This document shows positions 20,960 through 31,246 of a stretch of DNA of 64,000 nt, one piece after another. Position numbers and translations under genes: made by a program. Positions within the stretch are counted from its first letter, which is position 1. Every line of letters begins with the position of its first letter. Source of the DNA: Blepharisma stoltei (lineage: Eukaryota > Ciliophora > Heterotrichea > Heterotrichida > Blepharismidae). Location: positions 310,001 through 374,000 of the forward strand of contig CAJZBQ010000009.1 in assembly GCA_914767885.1 (NCBI GenBank). The letters are read 5' to 3'. The notes below the pieces were generated by a model. It saw only the letters and a list, made by a program, of their open reading frames with translations. It was not told the origin of the DNA and ran no database searches.

Positions 20960-23669
20960 ATGGCAGAAAATTTATCATCTATTGGGTTTTCTATTATGCT
21001 TGATTTTTGTATATTTTTGGTTCTGTTTATATTATTTCTTATTTATAGAAAACTAAGAAGTCAAAATATTGAGTTAGATCTTGGCGATAACGAATTTAAA
21101 GAGCCTTGCATGAATGAAGCGAAATATAGTTTATCTGAAATTTCATGGATGATAATGAAACTATCTGATCTGGAAATATCAGGATATCTTGGCGAGTGAG
21201 GATTCTTGTATATAACTCTTCATAGGTATATATTATACACATTGTATTGTATTGGATTTTTTGGCTTATGCTTTCTTATCCCAATCTACTATTATGGAAG
21301 CTCAGATTCTTATAAAGATTTAAGGCAATATAGTATTACTCATATCATTAAAGATGATAAAGGACTAATTTTGCCAGCATTGACAATTTTACTTTTTTCA
21401 CTTGTGGTTTATTTTTTTGCAAGGCTTTATTATAAAAAAGCAGTCAATTCTGATTTTGTGATACTAGCAGATTTACCTCAAGATTACGTTGTTTATATTT
21501 CAAACATTCCAAGGCAATATGGGCCAAGAGATTTCAGCCATAAGCTTCATTTATGATTGAAAAAAACTTATGGAAATGGAATCATGAATGTCTATGTGGT
21601 TCCAGATTATGGAGAAATTATTGAAGATTATAAAAAATACGAAGAACTTTCTCTGAAATTAAGCTATCTTTTACACCAAGAACAATTAGGGATAGAAGGA
21701 ACATCACAAAAACTATCTGATGAGGCTAATCCAATAAATCTCATTGAAAATATTAAATCAAGTATGGAAGATATTGCTAAAAAGATAAAAGAAAATATAA
21801 ATAACTCACAAAATACAAATTCAGGAGCTGCTTTTGTTATTTGTTGTAACAGATCTTTATCTAGAGAACTTGCAGAGCCATATACTATAAGTTAGTTAGT
21901 TAAAGTGTTAAACTGGCCATAAGTGTTTGCACACTAGCCTTTGCCCCGTCTCGGCTCCAAGCGGGAAATTCCTCTTCCCATTGCTTTACTTGGTTTTCCG
22001 GTCTGAACCACTCGAACCCAAGGGTTAGCCCACCTGGGTTCTTCGCCCGCGTCTGAGCGCTCCGCTAGTCCCGACAGAGAAGGACTAGGTGGTAGGACAA
22101 AACCCAGCCTGGGCTGGGCAAACCTACTGCGGAGAAATAAAACTTTAAACCGGGGAGGACAAGAGACTCCTTCTCCATGCCCTACTAGACCCCAACCCGG
22201 TCTTATTTCGGTCGAATGGATTTGTGGAGCCCTGCCTTGCCCAAAATGGGAGAGACACCTCGGAGCTCAACTCCGTCATACGTCACCATTTTATTTCTGA
22301 TATACTATAAGGAATGATTTATTTCAGAGTTTAGATTGACATAAAAATGAAACCCCTGCTCCTTCAGATATTATATGAGAAAATATAGGCACTCCGGAAA
22401 ATTATCATAGTTACACAGGAATTTGTATTAATTTGCTGTTTATTGTTATTTTTCTTGTAATTTTAACTCCTTCGTCCTTTTCTCTGTATATAAGTACAGG
22501 GCTTGAAGAGATAGGAGTAAGATCTTCAATTGGGAATGCTATTGGGATGTATTTGCCTTCATTATTTCTTCTAATTTACCAACAAATTATCTTACCTCGG
22601 GCTGTATCTTATCTTGTAAAGCTAGAAAAGCATTACAATTCAGCAGAAGCTACAAACAGCTGTCTTAAAAAATATTTATTTTATTTGGCATTTTATATAT
22701 TTTTGTATCCAGTCCTTGGACTACAATTTTACCAAATAATTGAGATGATTTTAACCTCAGAAAATGACTGGAAAAATGAACTTGCTACAAGCATTATAGC
22801 CTCTTCACTGAAATAGAATGCTTTAACGCAATCATTATGTCTTAGATTGTCTAATGCATTTTTTTATTTTTGATGAATCAGTTCTAAATTTTTAAAAAAT
22901 AAAATAATTCTTTAAAATTGCCATTTTTAAATTAACCGGTCTAATAAAAATGATATAATCAACACATTTTTAGTCACAAAGGCTAGCTCATAGCAATCTG
23001 TTATGACTAAGAGGCCATAATGCTGCTGGCGAATTTTTTACAATTTTTATGGTCCATCAAGCATTTATAAAAAATGGTTTGGATTTATTAATACTCCCAA
23101 AATATGCAAAAGTCAAGGCAAAATCGCTGAGAGCTTATACAGAAATAGAGAAAGCTTTAGCATATAGTGCAGATGATTTTGATTTTTCAATGGAATTCGC
23201 AGTTACCTTGAATACTTTAATTATTTGCATAAGCTTTTCTATAGTTTATCCGATAATTCTGATACCAAGCATCATTTTCTTTTTTATCCGAGTATTTGCT
23301 ATTTAGTATTATATACATCTCCACAACCTTTTATGCGTTTATTATGTAGATATCACTTCCTCAGCATATCCCATCCTTTTTTCTTTGCTTTGCGGAATGG
23401 TGGTATCAGCTTATTTTATGCAAATTATGACATCTAGTACTATGATTCTAAGCGGAAAAACTGAGTGGCTTGCAGCAAATTCTGTAATAAACTCGTTTGG
23501 TTTAATTTTATTAATTGCTTTAATTGTAGTTTTTTATACTCTGACTGGCAAAGGAAGAAAGCCAATTTATGACGAAGAAGTAGAAGAAAAGACAGTGATT
23601 AAAATTGATCCAAAACTATATCAGCATCCAATTGATGTTTTAATTCTAAATTTAGATAATAGTGTATAA
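20960..23669 (+). CDS. OSCA/CSC1/TMEM63-like ion channel (DUF221)
   Basis: ATG at 20960. N-terminal helix (MLDFCIFLVLFILFLIYR), cytosolic stretch with W from TGA, further helices, then the cytosolic domain with DYVVYISNIPRQYGPRDF and SGAAFVICCNR. After a SINE it resumes RNDLFQSLDWHKNETPAPSDIIWENIG, the DUF221 signature before the channel core, then multiple membrane helices. A 223-bp IES separates ELATSI from NAAGEFFTIFMVHQAF. A 15-nt intron, GTATTTGCTATTTAG, at 23292-23306 joins FFIR to YYIHLHNLL. Stop TAA 23667-23669. The family forms osmo/mechanosensitive cation channels. Confidence 0.85.
21892..22299 (-). mobile_element. SINE-like retroelement (IES), TSD ATATACTATAAG
   Basis: ATATACTATAAG at 21880-21891 and 22300-22311. 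The tail (TTAGTTAGTTAAAG) is on the left and the 5' end (reverse complement AAATGGTGACGTATGACGG) on the right. GTTAAACTGGCCATAAG near the tail is shared with the element at 43203. Collapse restores EPYTIRNDLFQS. Confidence 0.9.
22797..23019. mobile_element. IES with inverted ends, TA-bounded, 223 bp
   Basis: GCATTATAGCCTCTT at the left is complementary to AAGAGGCCATAATGC at the right. TA at 22795-22796 and 23018-23019; excision joins ELATSINAAGEFFTIF in the channel gene. Confidence 0.8.
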
Positions 23670-23915
23670 ATTTCACTATTGAGCTATGGCGTTAATGTGT
23701 TTTTAAGTATTTTGTGTGGGCCTCATTTTTATAGCTTAATATATCATTCTTTAATTAGGATCCATTCAATAATAATTACATTTTATCGACAATAAGATAT
23801 TTCATATAGTGTTTTTACTTCTCAGTATAAGTGATTATGCTAGCACACTTGATCTGTCTTTACTCAACTATTGGTGCCGATATCAGCGAGATAATTTATT
23901 CCTTGTTTGAGTTTT

Positions 23916-24059
23916 TTATATATAACATGAAAGCAGCACTAAGCCTATGCTATTTTGGAGAAGCTGATCAAAGTCTATTTCTACAGTGCTAATAGAATAT
24001 CTTGCTAAATATTCATCAGAAATATGATCAATAAGACGAAAAACTTCTTCATGGTGCAT
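23916..24059 (-). CDS. Possible small protein of 47 residues
   Basis: ATG at 24057-24059 opens MHHEEVFRLIDHISDEYL...and runs to TAA at 23916-23918 with good composition (HHEE, STVEIDFDQLL). Upstream the frame also reads SFWDR with TGA as Trp before a stop. It lies between the convergent channel gene and CDC50. It could be a small gene or a leftover C-terminus. Confidence 0.3.
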   Translation of the reverse strand: MHHEEVFRLIDHISDEYLARYSISTVEIDFDQLLQNSIGLVLLSCYI

Positions 24060-24103
24060 GCGGTCTCAAAAAGAATAAATAATTTAAGCTACAATTTTTC
24101 TAA

Positions 24104-24362
24104 CTCCTCTCTGTGAGCGAGCAAAACCATTGAAAAAACCCTCTGCTAGAGAAACAAAAAATTTTGATATATATAAGTGATAATTATTATAATGAAATCT
24201 TAGCTAATTCTGTTTTATTTTAAACAAATTGCTTTTAAAAACCTAAATTTTAAAAATTAAATATATATTTGCTTTCTCATTTTGCGATTTTTTTAATTCA
24301 AAAAAATAAAACTATAGCCCCCGTGAGTAAAAAAATTTTTGTACGAAATGGAAGGGGAGTAA
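24104..24362 (+). mobile_element. Family A MITE, TSD TAA, 259 bp
   Basis: TAA at 24101-24103 and 24360-24362. Ends CTCCTCTCTGTGAGCGAGC and GAAATGGAAGGGGAG. It sits about 10 bp beyond the CDC50 stop codon, outside recognised coding sequence. Confidence 0.85.
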
Positions 24363-24372
24363 ATTTTAATTT

Positions 24373-26270
24373 TTATAATAGCTTCTTCAACTCCGCCTCA
24401 AGATCTACAGATTTCTTCGAATAAGCAATCAAACTAAATGCTATAATCCAAACCATGCTTAAAATTGCAATAACAATTAGCGACCATCCTAAAACCAAAT
24501 TTTTCCCTCCAATTCCTGTTGTAGTACTAAAAATAACCCACTTCTCTCCATCAAAATCGCTATAATCTTCATAATTCGAAATATTAAGTCACATATCTTT
24601 CCCATCCAAGTTCTTATCAATTTTCCCATAAAGTTTTCTTACAGTAGAAGTAGCTGAAGTCCTCATCCAAACTTTAAAATGTGGATCTTCAAAGTCTTTA
24701 TATTGCTTTTGCTTATAGTCATCAGAATTTTTGTATTTTGAATCATAATCACAATAATAAAAATATGGTGACATCAAATTTTCATTTCTTTCTAAATAGA
24801 AAATTCTTTTTTGTCAATTTTGATTACAAAGTTTGACCACACTTAAAGAATTTTCTCAGAAATGATAAAGAATATAGCCGAAGGTTCTCAATTTATAACG
24901 CCATCCAGTATACCACAAACCCAAGGTAATGAATACTGGGATCTTTAGCGCCCATGAAGGACACAAGTTAATTCGCAGGAAAGCTGGAAGGAGAGCTGTT
25001 GAAATAGAGAGAAAAAAAACTAATAAGCTATAGAAAAAGTTATGCCAGGCATCTGTAAGAAACAACGAAGAGGAGGGTAAACTTCAAGCAAAGAAAGGCT
25101 TATAAGTAAAAATGAGATTTTGAATCATCATCAGTAAACCAATGAATATCATTATCTTCAATTGTAATATTGTTACCACTTTTGTCAATGAGGTAAAACT
25201 TATCTCGAAATAAGCTAAAAGCAATAAGACCGCAAGGGTTGACGATATCATGATCTTTAAATTTTGAAACCCCATCAAGCTTTGTTATTTTATTGCGCTT
25301 ATCATCGGGATAATCATCTGCGCGGAGGTAAGGAGAGCAATATTGACAAGAAGAGGAGTCATAGGATTTATCTGCAAGTTGGTTTTGACAATATGACTTG
25401 ACGTATTTTCGATGATTTTGGAAGTAGTTTTTCAGTTCGAAATAAAGGTAGACTGGCTTTGATAACTTGTCATTACATTACATTAGAATTTATATCGCTT
25501 TAACGTCCACTACGGGGTTACAACTCCAGGTTTATCACTCGCCTTTCGTCGCATCGGGCCCACCAGTCTGCTGGAGACAAACTCGCTTTGATCACCAGGG
25601 TGCTTCCAGGGCAAATATCCACGTCTTCGACGGCTCATGGATGAGCTACTTGCTTGTACATGGGTTGCTTTTCCGAAAAAACCCAAAAAAATGGATTTTT
25701 CTGGTCGGCTATCGGCAAAAAGGAAAAATGCAAAGCCTGGGACGTAACGCCCAGTTTCACGCTAGGGAGTTGCCCGAATGGTCCAGAGGACTTTGCTGGG
25801 CTTCCCCTTTCCAACCTTGCACCTTCCTTCCCCACGAGGAAAAATCCACCCCTGAGAATAGACTTGGGCTAGGCTCTGAAAGCTACCAGAATTGCTTACC
25901 TAGCATTGCTGTCCATCTCTGAAATGGTAAAAACCTTGCCGGATATAATTAAAATATGAGTCGAGGCTGCATGGCCGGGAGCCATGCCCAGACGAAGACG
26001 CCATATTTTAATTATCTTTGATAACTTGTCAGTGAAATTTAATCTGATGGGGCAAATTTTATTAATTTTATCTTCACATATATCGTCATAACGAGCTTTG
26101 TAATCGACGATTTGATATGAGTAGGATAAAAGGACTGCTCCGAGTATGAGAGATATCACAAAGACAACAGCAAATATGCAAATTGCACAGAGAGATGTAG
26201 GAATGCACATGACGTACCGAAATTCCAGCTGCCTCCATCCTCCTTTTGGCTTCCTTGACTGTTCTTGCAT
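24373..26270 (-). CDS. CDC50/LEM3 family, P4-ATPase accessory subunit
   Basis: ATG at 26268-26270 (MQEQSRKPKGGWRQLEFRYV). First membrane helix (LCAICIFAVVFVISLILGAVLL), then a luminal domain: FTDKLSK|PVYLYFELKNYFQNHRKYV, QLADKSYD, CGLIAFSLF, ..HFKVWMRTSATSTVRKLYG, IFSTTTGIGGKN, and a second helix (WSLIVIAILSMVWIIAFSLI). Stop at 24373-24375. A SINE splits the PVYxYY-type block and a 310-bp IES lies between SHFYL and ERNENLMSPYFYYC. CDC50 proteins chaperone P4-ATPases. A P4-ATPase/guanylyl cyclase gene lies in the same window, and apicomplexan counterparts of that fusion do bind a CDC50; pairing here is inference. Confidence 0.92.
24799..25108. mobile_element. IES in CDC50, about 310 bp
   Basis: Repeat TAAATA (24793-24798) against TAAGTA (25103-25108). 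Removal gives SHFYLERNENLMSPYF. The interior carries a long open frame with hydrophobic residues but no family match, so it is treated as eliminated DNA. Confidence 0.65.
25473..26015 (-). mobile_element. SINE-like retroelement (IES), TSD CTTTGATAACTTGTCA
   Basis: A perfect 16-bp duplicate at 25457-25472 and 26016-26031. Left tail (TTACATTACATTAG), right 5' hairpin (TAATTAAAATATGGCGTCTT in reverse complement). The duplicate encodes DKLSK; removing the element and one copy restores NFTDKLSKPVYLYFELKNYF. It contains TA, so TA-to-TA excision inside the duplicates gives exactly this product. Confidence 0.95.
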
Positions 26271-27367
26271 TTTTGTTTATATATAGATAAATTAAGATAT
26301 TAACTTTAATCAATTTTTTACTTTTTAATCTTAAATATCTTAAATTTGACTAGATGCTATAGATGAGAGATTTGAAATTTTATTACTCTCCCACTCAATC
26401 ACTTGATCGAGAAAAACCATTGAAATACCTAAATCTAACTGCTTATTTTATAGTAATCAATATTAGAGATTATATTGCATGACTGCCCTTAAGTGTTCTA
26501 ATATAATGTAAAGCGTGTTTGCATATATATTGCATATTCTCTATCCCTTATCACGAGCTCATATAAAAAATTTTATTAGTTATAAAAATTTTTATACTAA
26601 AAATATTTTAGTCTTCTAAATCGAAAAGTTCAATTAAGACTGAGGGAGAGTTAAGAGTTATTATAAAAAACTAAAAACTTTTTACAAATTTTGGAAGATG
26701 GAGAAATAGAAATTCTCTGGCACCACCACAGTAAGATTAGATCCTAATTCTGTGCTCGGAGTTATACTATATACAGCATTGGTATTCAAAATAATGGTTT
26801 AAGTAAGATAATGCTAATTAGAGTAATTCATAATTTATTGAAACATTAATCCATAACGTTTGAAAATTCAAAGGTTTAGATAAAAAAATTTAATAAAATA
26901 AATTTTTAGCTGCAGCGTTATTAAGTTTAGGGCTGTATGATATTTAGATTTTTCAAAGATAGATTAATATGCATGAAGAAGATTATGAGAGCTAGAAGTA
27001 GGCTACCAAGAGTTATGTTTAAAACGCTAGATTAAAAATAAGAAAATTCACGAATTTATAAAAATGGGAAAAAAATTTTGAAACAGTGGGTAAGCAAGAA
27101 TGCAAAATTGTCATTTTTGCATTTATTATTTCGAATATTAATTTATTCTTTTAATATTTTAAAAAATTCAAATGTATTCATTCTGCTATTTAAGCAGTTT
27201 CAAAAAAGTAATAATTCGAATAGCTTATCCAATATATTTTACAAATAACCAATTTCTTTTTGGTACAAATTATAGATGCTGATCGATTTCTTACGGATTT
27301 GCTTATAGTCTCAGCCCCTTAGTCCATAAGTAATTTTACCGAGTTAAAATAAATCATATATAAAAAT
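26271..27367. other. Divergent intergenic region
   Basis: About 1.1 kb of AT-rich DNA between the CDC50 and KE-rich gene starts. It contains a degenerate family A-like MITE at 26386-26653. Nothing else is recognisable. Confidence 0.5.
26386..26653. mobile_element. Degenerate MITE, TSD TTA
   Basis: TTA at 26383-26385 and 26651-26653 flanks CTCTCCCACTCAATC... and ...GACTGAGGGAGAG. An AAAACCATTGAAA phrase near the left end recalls family A. Confidence 0.5.
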
Positions 27368-28991
27368 ATGGATTGGACAGCAATCAAAGGCCTCGTTGAA
27401 GAAATGATTGATTCTAAACTCTCTCCACTTCAAGAAACCATCCACACTCAAAGAACATACCTCGAGGAGCTTATTAAGAAATTAGAACCTAATGGAAAAG
27501 ATTCAAAAAGGACTGGGTCAGCTGGCAAACCAAGGCTTTCAATAAATGTTGGGGATATTTCTCCTCCTGAAAAAGATAAAAGGCCTAAGACAACACGTGC
27601 AACTACTGGTAGAGCAACCAGCCCTGTCAATGAAGAACTAAAAAAAGAAAAGGAAGAAGAAGCTAATTTCATAATTAGGAAAGAACAAAAACTGCATATT
27701 TCAATAAAATTTATTATAAATATAATTGAATTTTTCAAAAATTAATAATAGATTTTAATATATTTCTTCAAATTAAAATATAAAAAAATTCCAAATTATG
27801 TTCAAATAAAAAGATTTTTGCAAATTAGGGAAAGTAAGAAAAAGGCTGAACTTAAGGCTCAAAAAGATCTAGAAATCAAAAAACACCAAGAAGAAATCAA
27901 GAAAAAGAAGCAAGAAGAGCTAGAAAAGAAAAAAGAGCAAGAAGAAAAGAAGAGAGAAGCCAAAGAAAAAGCAAAAGAAGAGGAAAATAAGAAAAAAGAA
28001 GAGGCAAAGAAGAAAAAAGCCGAAGAAGAAGCCAAGAAAAAAGAAGAATTCAAACAAAAGCAAGCTCAAGAGGCTGAGAAAAAGCGCAAAGACATGGAAG
28101 AGAAAAATAAATTGATAGAGGAAAAGAAGAAGAAAAAGGAAGAAGAGAAGAAAAAAGGAGGAGAAGAGGAGAAAAAGGAACCTAAAAAGAAAGAAGAGAA
28201 GAAAGAAGAGAAGAAAAAAGTCCCTGGCAAGAAAAAAGAAGAAACCAAAAAGATTGAGGAAGAAAAGAAAGTCGAAGAGCCAGCTCCTGTAGAAGAGGAA
28301 AAGAAGGTTGAAGAGCCTGTCTCTGAAGCCATAGATGAGCCTTCTTATAAGACTTTAGAAGAAGTCCAAGAAGCAATAAAAAAACTTACCTCAGAAAACC
28401 CAGAACCTCAAGAGCCAGCCTTTGAACTATCAGAGAAATCTAAAGAGTCATTAAAAGCTCTCAATGAATTAGAAGAAGAAAAATTTTATCTCGAAATAAC
28501 CCCTCCAGAGGACACTATTTTTGTATTGAGACTTTTCTTACAGCTCCTAGGGCAAAAAATCCAGGAAAATAGCGGAGAAGCTTGGGCTCAGTGCCAAGAT
28601 TTCTTAAGGGATATAAAGAACAAAGATCTTCATGAAGGGAAAATATTGAGTGATGTGATTGAGGAAAAAGCCAGCTCTTTTGATTTTAGCTTTGAGAATT
28701 TATACTCTTTATTGTGAGTAGCTTGAATTTATTAATTTATTTTCTAAAATAAATCTTTAGACAGTATTTGAATATTTATAGAGAGAAAGGATAGACAAAG
28801 TTGAAGAAATTGCTAGAGGAAATCACGCAAAGTTAAATCCTAATTATCATGCAAGTACTTGCGCATTAGCAGAAAGTCTTTCATTCGTTGTGCGAGATGC
28901 TCTAGTATACGGAGGCATTGCAAGAGGAGAAGGACCTTCAAAACTCTATAGTTGGCTTTTGCATAAACAAGCATTACTAACAGCTAATTAA
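27368..28991 (+). CDS. Lys/Glu-rich coiled-coil protein, conserved C-terminal domain
   Basis: ATG at 27368 (MDWTAIKGLVEEMIDSK). A short helical N-terminus and a Ser/Pro/Lys linker lead into about 150 residues of KE-rich helix (KKKEEAKKKKAEEE type). A compact C-terminal region follows: DTIFVLRLFLQLLGQKIQEN, then ARGNHAKLNPNYHASTCALA and YGGIARGEGPSKLYSWLLHK. Two short IESs (150 and 73 bp) interrupt it. Stop TAA at 28989-28991. Family unknown; the globular C-terminus argues for a real conserved domain. Confidence 0.75.
27680..27829. mobile_element. Short IES, 150 bp, repeat AATTAGG
   Basis: AATTAGG at 27673-27679 and 27823-27829. Removal joins NFIIRESKKKAELKAQ. The interior is AT-rich with in-frame stops. 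Confidence 0.8.
28722..28794. mobile_element. Short IES, about 73 bp
   Basis: TAG at 28719-28721 and 28792-28794. Removal gives YSLLWVDKVEEIARGNH (W is TGA). Boundaries inferred from fr frame and TA phase. Confidence 0.55.
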
Positions 28992-29159
28992 TCGTATTTA
29001 ATCAAAATTTATTAGTCAGAACCAGGCCTTTTCGAATAAAATGTCAACTTGCCTATTTATTAGCTAGCATTAATGCCTTTTCTGCATTCACAGAGTAAAG
29101 TCAGCAGGGCTCTTTCTATATCATATTTTTAAAAAAAACTCCATCATAATAAAACTTTA

Positions 29160-29930
29160 ATGGGTTCTCAAACAAGTCGCCCAGAAAGCAATCAAACCAA
29201 CTCTTTCATCCACGCCCAAAAAGACCTTGACAGAACAGACAGCCTCAACCTCGACGATACAAGCCAAGGCAGCTCAATTGCATCTTCACTGGTAGAAAAT
29301 ACTCCTGTTCAAGACCCCAATATAGTTACAGTCACTTTCAAGTGGAACCACGGCGGCAACGAAGCATTTATCATTGGCTCTTTCAACAACTGGAAAGAAC
29401 GTATCCGAATGGAAAAAAGAGGCAACGAATTTGTCCTAGAAAAACAACTAGAACGAGGAGTTCACGATTATAAATTTATTATTGACAATGAATGGAGATT
29501 TGCCCATGATCAGCCTATAAAGAAAGATCAACATGGAAATATTAACAATTGGATAGATACAAGCAGCATCCCTGAGCCAAAATATGAAGCTGAGGACCAG
29601 AAAATGATGGGGAATATGTATACACAGGAGCTGTGCGCTGATTTGACAACTATGGACCCTGACCCGCTGCCTACACATTTGCAATATGTACTAGCTAATC
29701 ACTCTAATTCTTTTGATTATAGGCAGAAACAGACTATTCCGCATAATTCTCCAATTACGCAGACTAATGCAGAACTTGCAGGAGAAAACAATTTGCCACC
29801 TAATGAGCTGCCGATACCGCCACATGTGATTTTGAACCATGTGGGTGTAAGGGCAAATGAGCGTGTGATTGGCCTTACAACGACTCAGAGATATAGGGAA
29901 AAATTTATCACGACTGTTTATATTACATAA
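29160..29930 (+). CDS. AMPK beta subunit
   Basis: ATG at 29160 with an N-myristoylation-type start (MGSQTSRP). The CBM48 glycogen-binding module is clear: VTVTFKWNHGGNEAFIIGSFNNWKE, VLEKQLERGVHDYKFIID, WRFAHDQP. The C-terminal ASC domain is also clear: LPIPPHVILNHVGVRANERVIGLTTTQRYREKFITTVYIT. Length 256 residues, typical of the family. It scaffolds alpha and gamma subunits of the energy-sensing kinase. Uninterrupted by insertions or introns. Confidence 0.96.
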   Translation: MGSQTSRPESNQTNSFIHAQKDLDRTDSLNLDDTSQGSSIASSLVENTPVQDPNIVTVTFKWNHGGNEAFIIGSFNNWKERIRMEKRGNEFVLEKQLERGVHDYKFIIDNEWRFAHDQPIKKDQHGNINNWIDTSSIPEPKYEAEDQKMMGNMYTQELCADLTTMDPDPLPTHLQYVLANHSNSFDYRQKQTIPHNSPITQTNAELAGENNLPPNELPIPPHVILNHVGVRANERVIGLTTTQRYREKFITTVYIT

Positions 29931-30114
29931 TATGAACCTTACTATATTTTTTTTTATTTATATAAAATATCTAGCATCATGTAAAATATTATACTATAAG
30001 CCAATTAAATAAGATAGATTTTATAATTGATAAGGTATTTATCTGCCTTTTTCGATTATTCAAATTATAATATTAATTTAATAATAAAAGGGTTGAAGGT
30101 AAAATAAAAAATAT

Positions 30115-30907
30115 ATGTCTCAATATCAAAAAGAAATTCATTATAGTGGCAAAAATAATCGCAAAGATTAACATTAAAAGAGAGAAGTCTTTATGATATA
30201 AAAGAAAGAGCTGATCAAATGTTATATCAATAAAGCAATCTCAAAATTTATTTAAATCAAAGTATGGTTCTTTTCCTTAAACAAAAAATCTTCATTACAC
30301 TCGTGAATTAAGCTCAGGCTCAATGAGATTAAACTATGATAAATCTGAAATCAAAGCTAAAACTTTACCTAAAAAACACAATCTGATAAATGGAAAAAAT
30401 CAAAACAAAAAACCGATTAAGCGAATTTTTTAATCATCGAGATCTTGAAGGTTTACTACCAATGTTTATTGAAAATAAAATTTCTTATGAAGGATTTGCA
30501 ATATTTGACTAAAGAAGATTTAATTGATATAAATATACCAATAGGACCTAGAAATCGGTTGCTTAATGCTATTTTTATAATCCAAAATTATATATTCAGC
30601 CTAAAAGCAGTTATAATTCGCCAAAAAGGCTAAAATTGAAACAGGAAGTTGATCAGTTCATGCTAAAGCTATCAAAAATGAAATGATGCAAGAGATAAGC
30701 CATCTCCCAGAAAGTAGAGGATAGCTGGCAACTCCTTTGAGTAGCACATCTCAAAGATCTTATGAGTCAATAAAAATATATCTGCTGAGTTTAGATCTCC
30801 ATAGTTTATATAATGCTTTATAATAGATGTGGATATTAGCAAAAAGCAAGATTTTGTGATCAAGATGATCCAAGAGTATCAAAAAGCTATCGCAATGCTT
30901 GAAAAAA
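30115..30907 (+). pseudogene. Decayed SAM-domain gene
   Basis: Begins MSQYQKEIHYSGKNN and soon meets stops. A SAM domain is recognisable but split by frame changes: LSEFFNHRDLEGLLPMFIENKISYE in one frame and LQYLTKEDLIDINIPIGPRNRLLNAI in the next, offset by one extra G near 30493. Downstream are more fragments (FVIKMIQEYQKAIAMLEKIK). At least three frame breaks and no short-IES signature that would mend them, so decay is favoured. Confidence 0.7.
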
Positions 30908-30924
30908 TTAAAATATTTTATTAC

Positions 30925-31107
30925 TTACTTACTTAATTAGATTATAGAGAAGCTCCCAGTTAGTCATGTCGGCTTATCACGTCACTTGCTTCACTCCACC
31001 CCTGCTCGCCAGTCTGGAAATCGCAGCCTTCGGTAAATTGTGTTGCTCCCTCCGGGCAATGGCCTGCACTTGCTACCTGATGGTAAAGACGCTGTGTCAC
31101 CGTGCCG
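30925..31107 (-). mobile_element. 5'-truncated SINE-like element, 17-bp TSD
   Basis: TTAAAATATTTTATTAC at 30908-30924 and 31108-31124. The tail (TTACTTACTTAATTAG) abuts the left duplicate. The 183-bp body matches only the 3' part of longer copies (GGGAGCTTCTCTATAATC; GAGCAACACAA). Such 5' truncation is typical of target-primed reverse transcription. Confidence 0.88.
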
Positions 31108-31246
31108 TTAAAATATTTTATTACCTTTATTAGCGCCAAGAGTAAAAAGTCTAGGCAAAGCAATTATCAAATAATAAATAATTTATTGTAATTTAAAGGA
31201 ATCTTGATCTAACGATTTAAAAGTCTTTTATTAGCATAAAAACATA

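Noticed and set aside
25467-25922. A 151-codon plus-strand frame and overlapping frames
   Set aside because: Entirely within the SINE in CDC50; similar frames recur in other copies with no conservation pattern.
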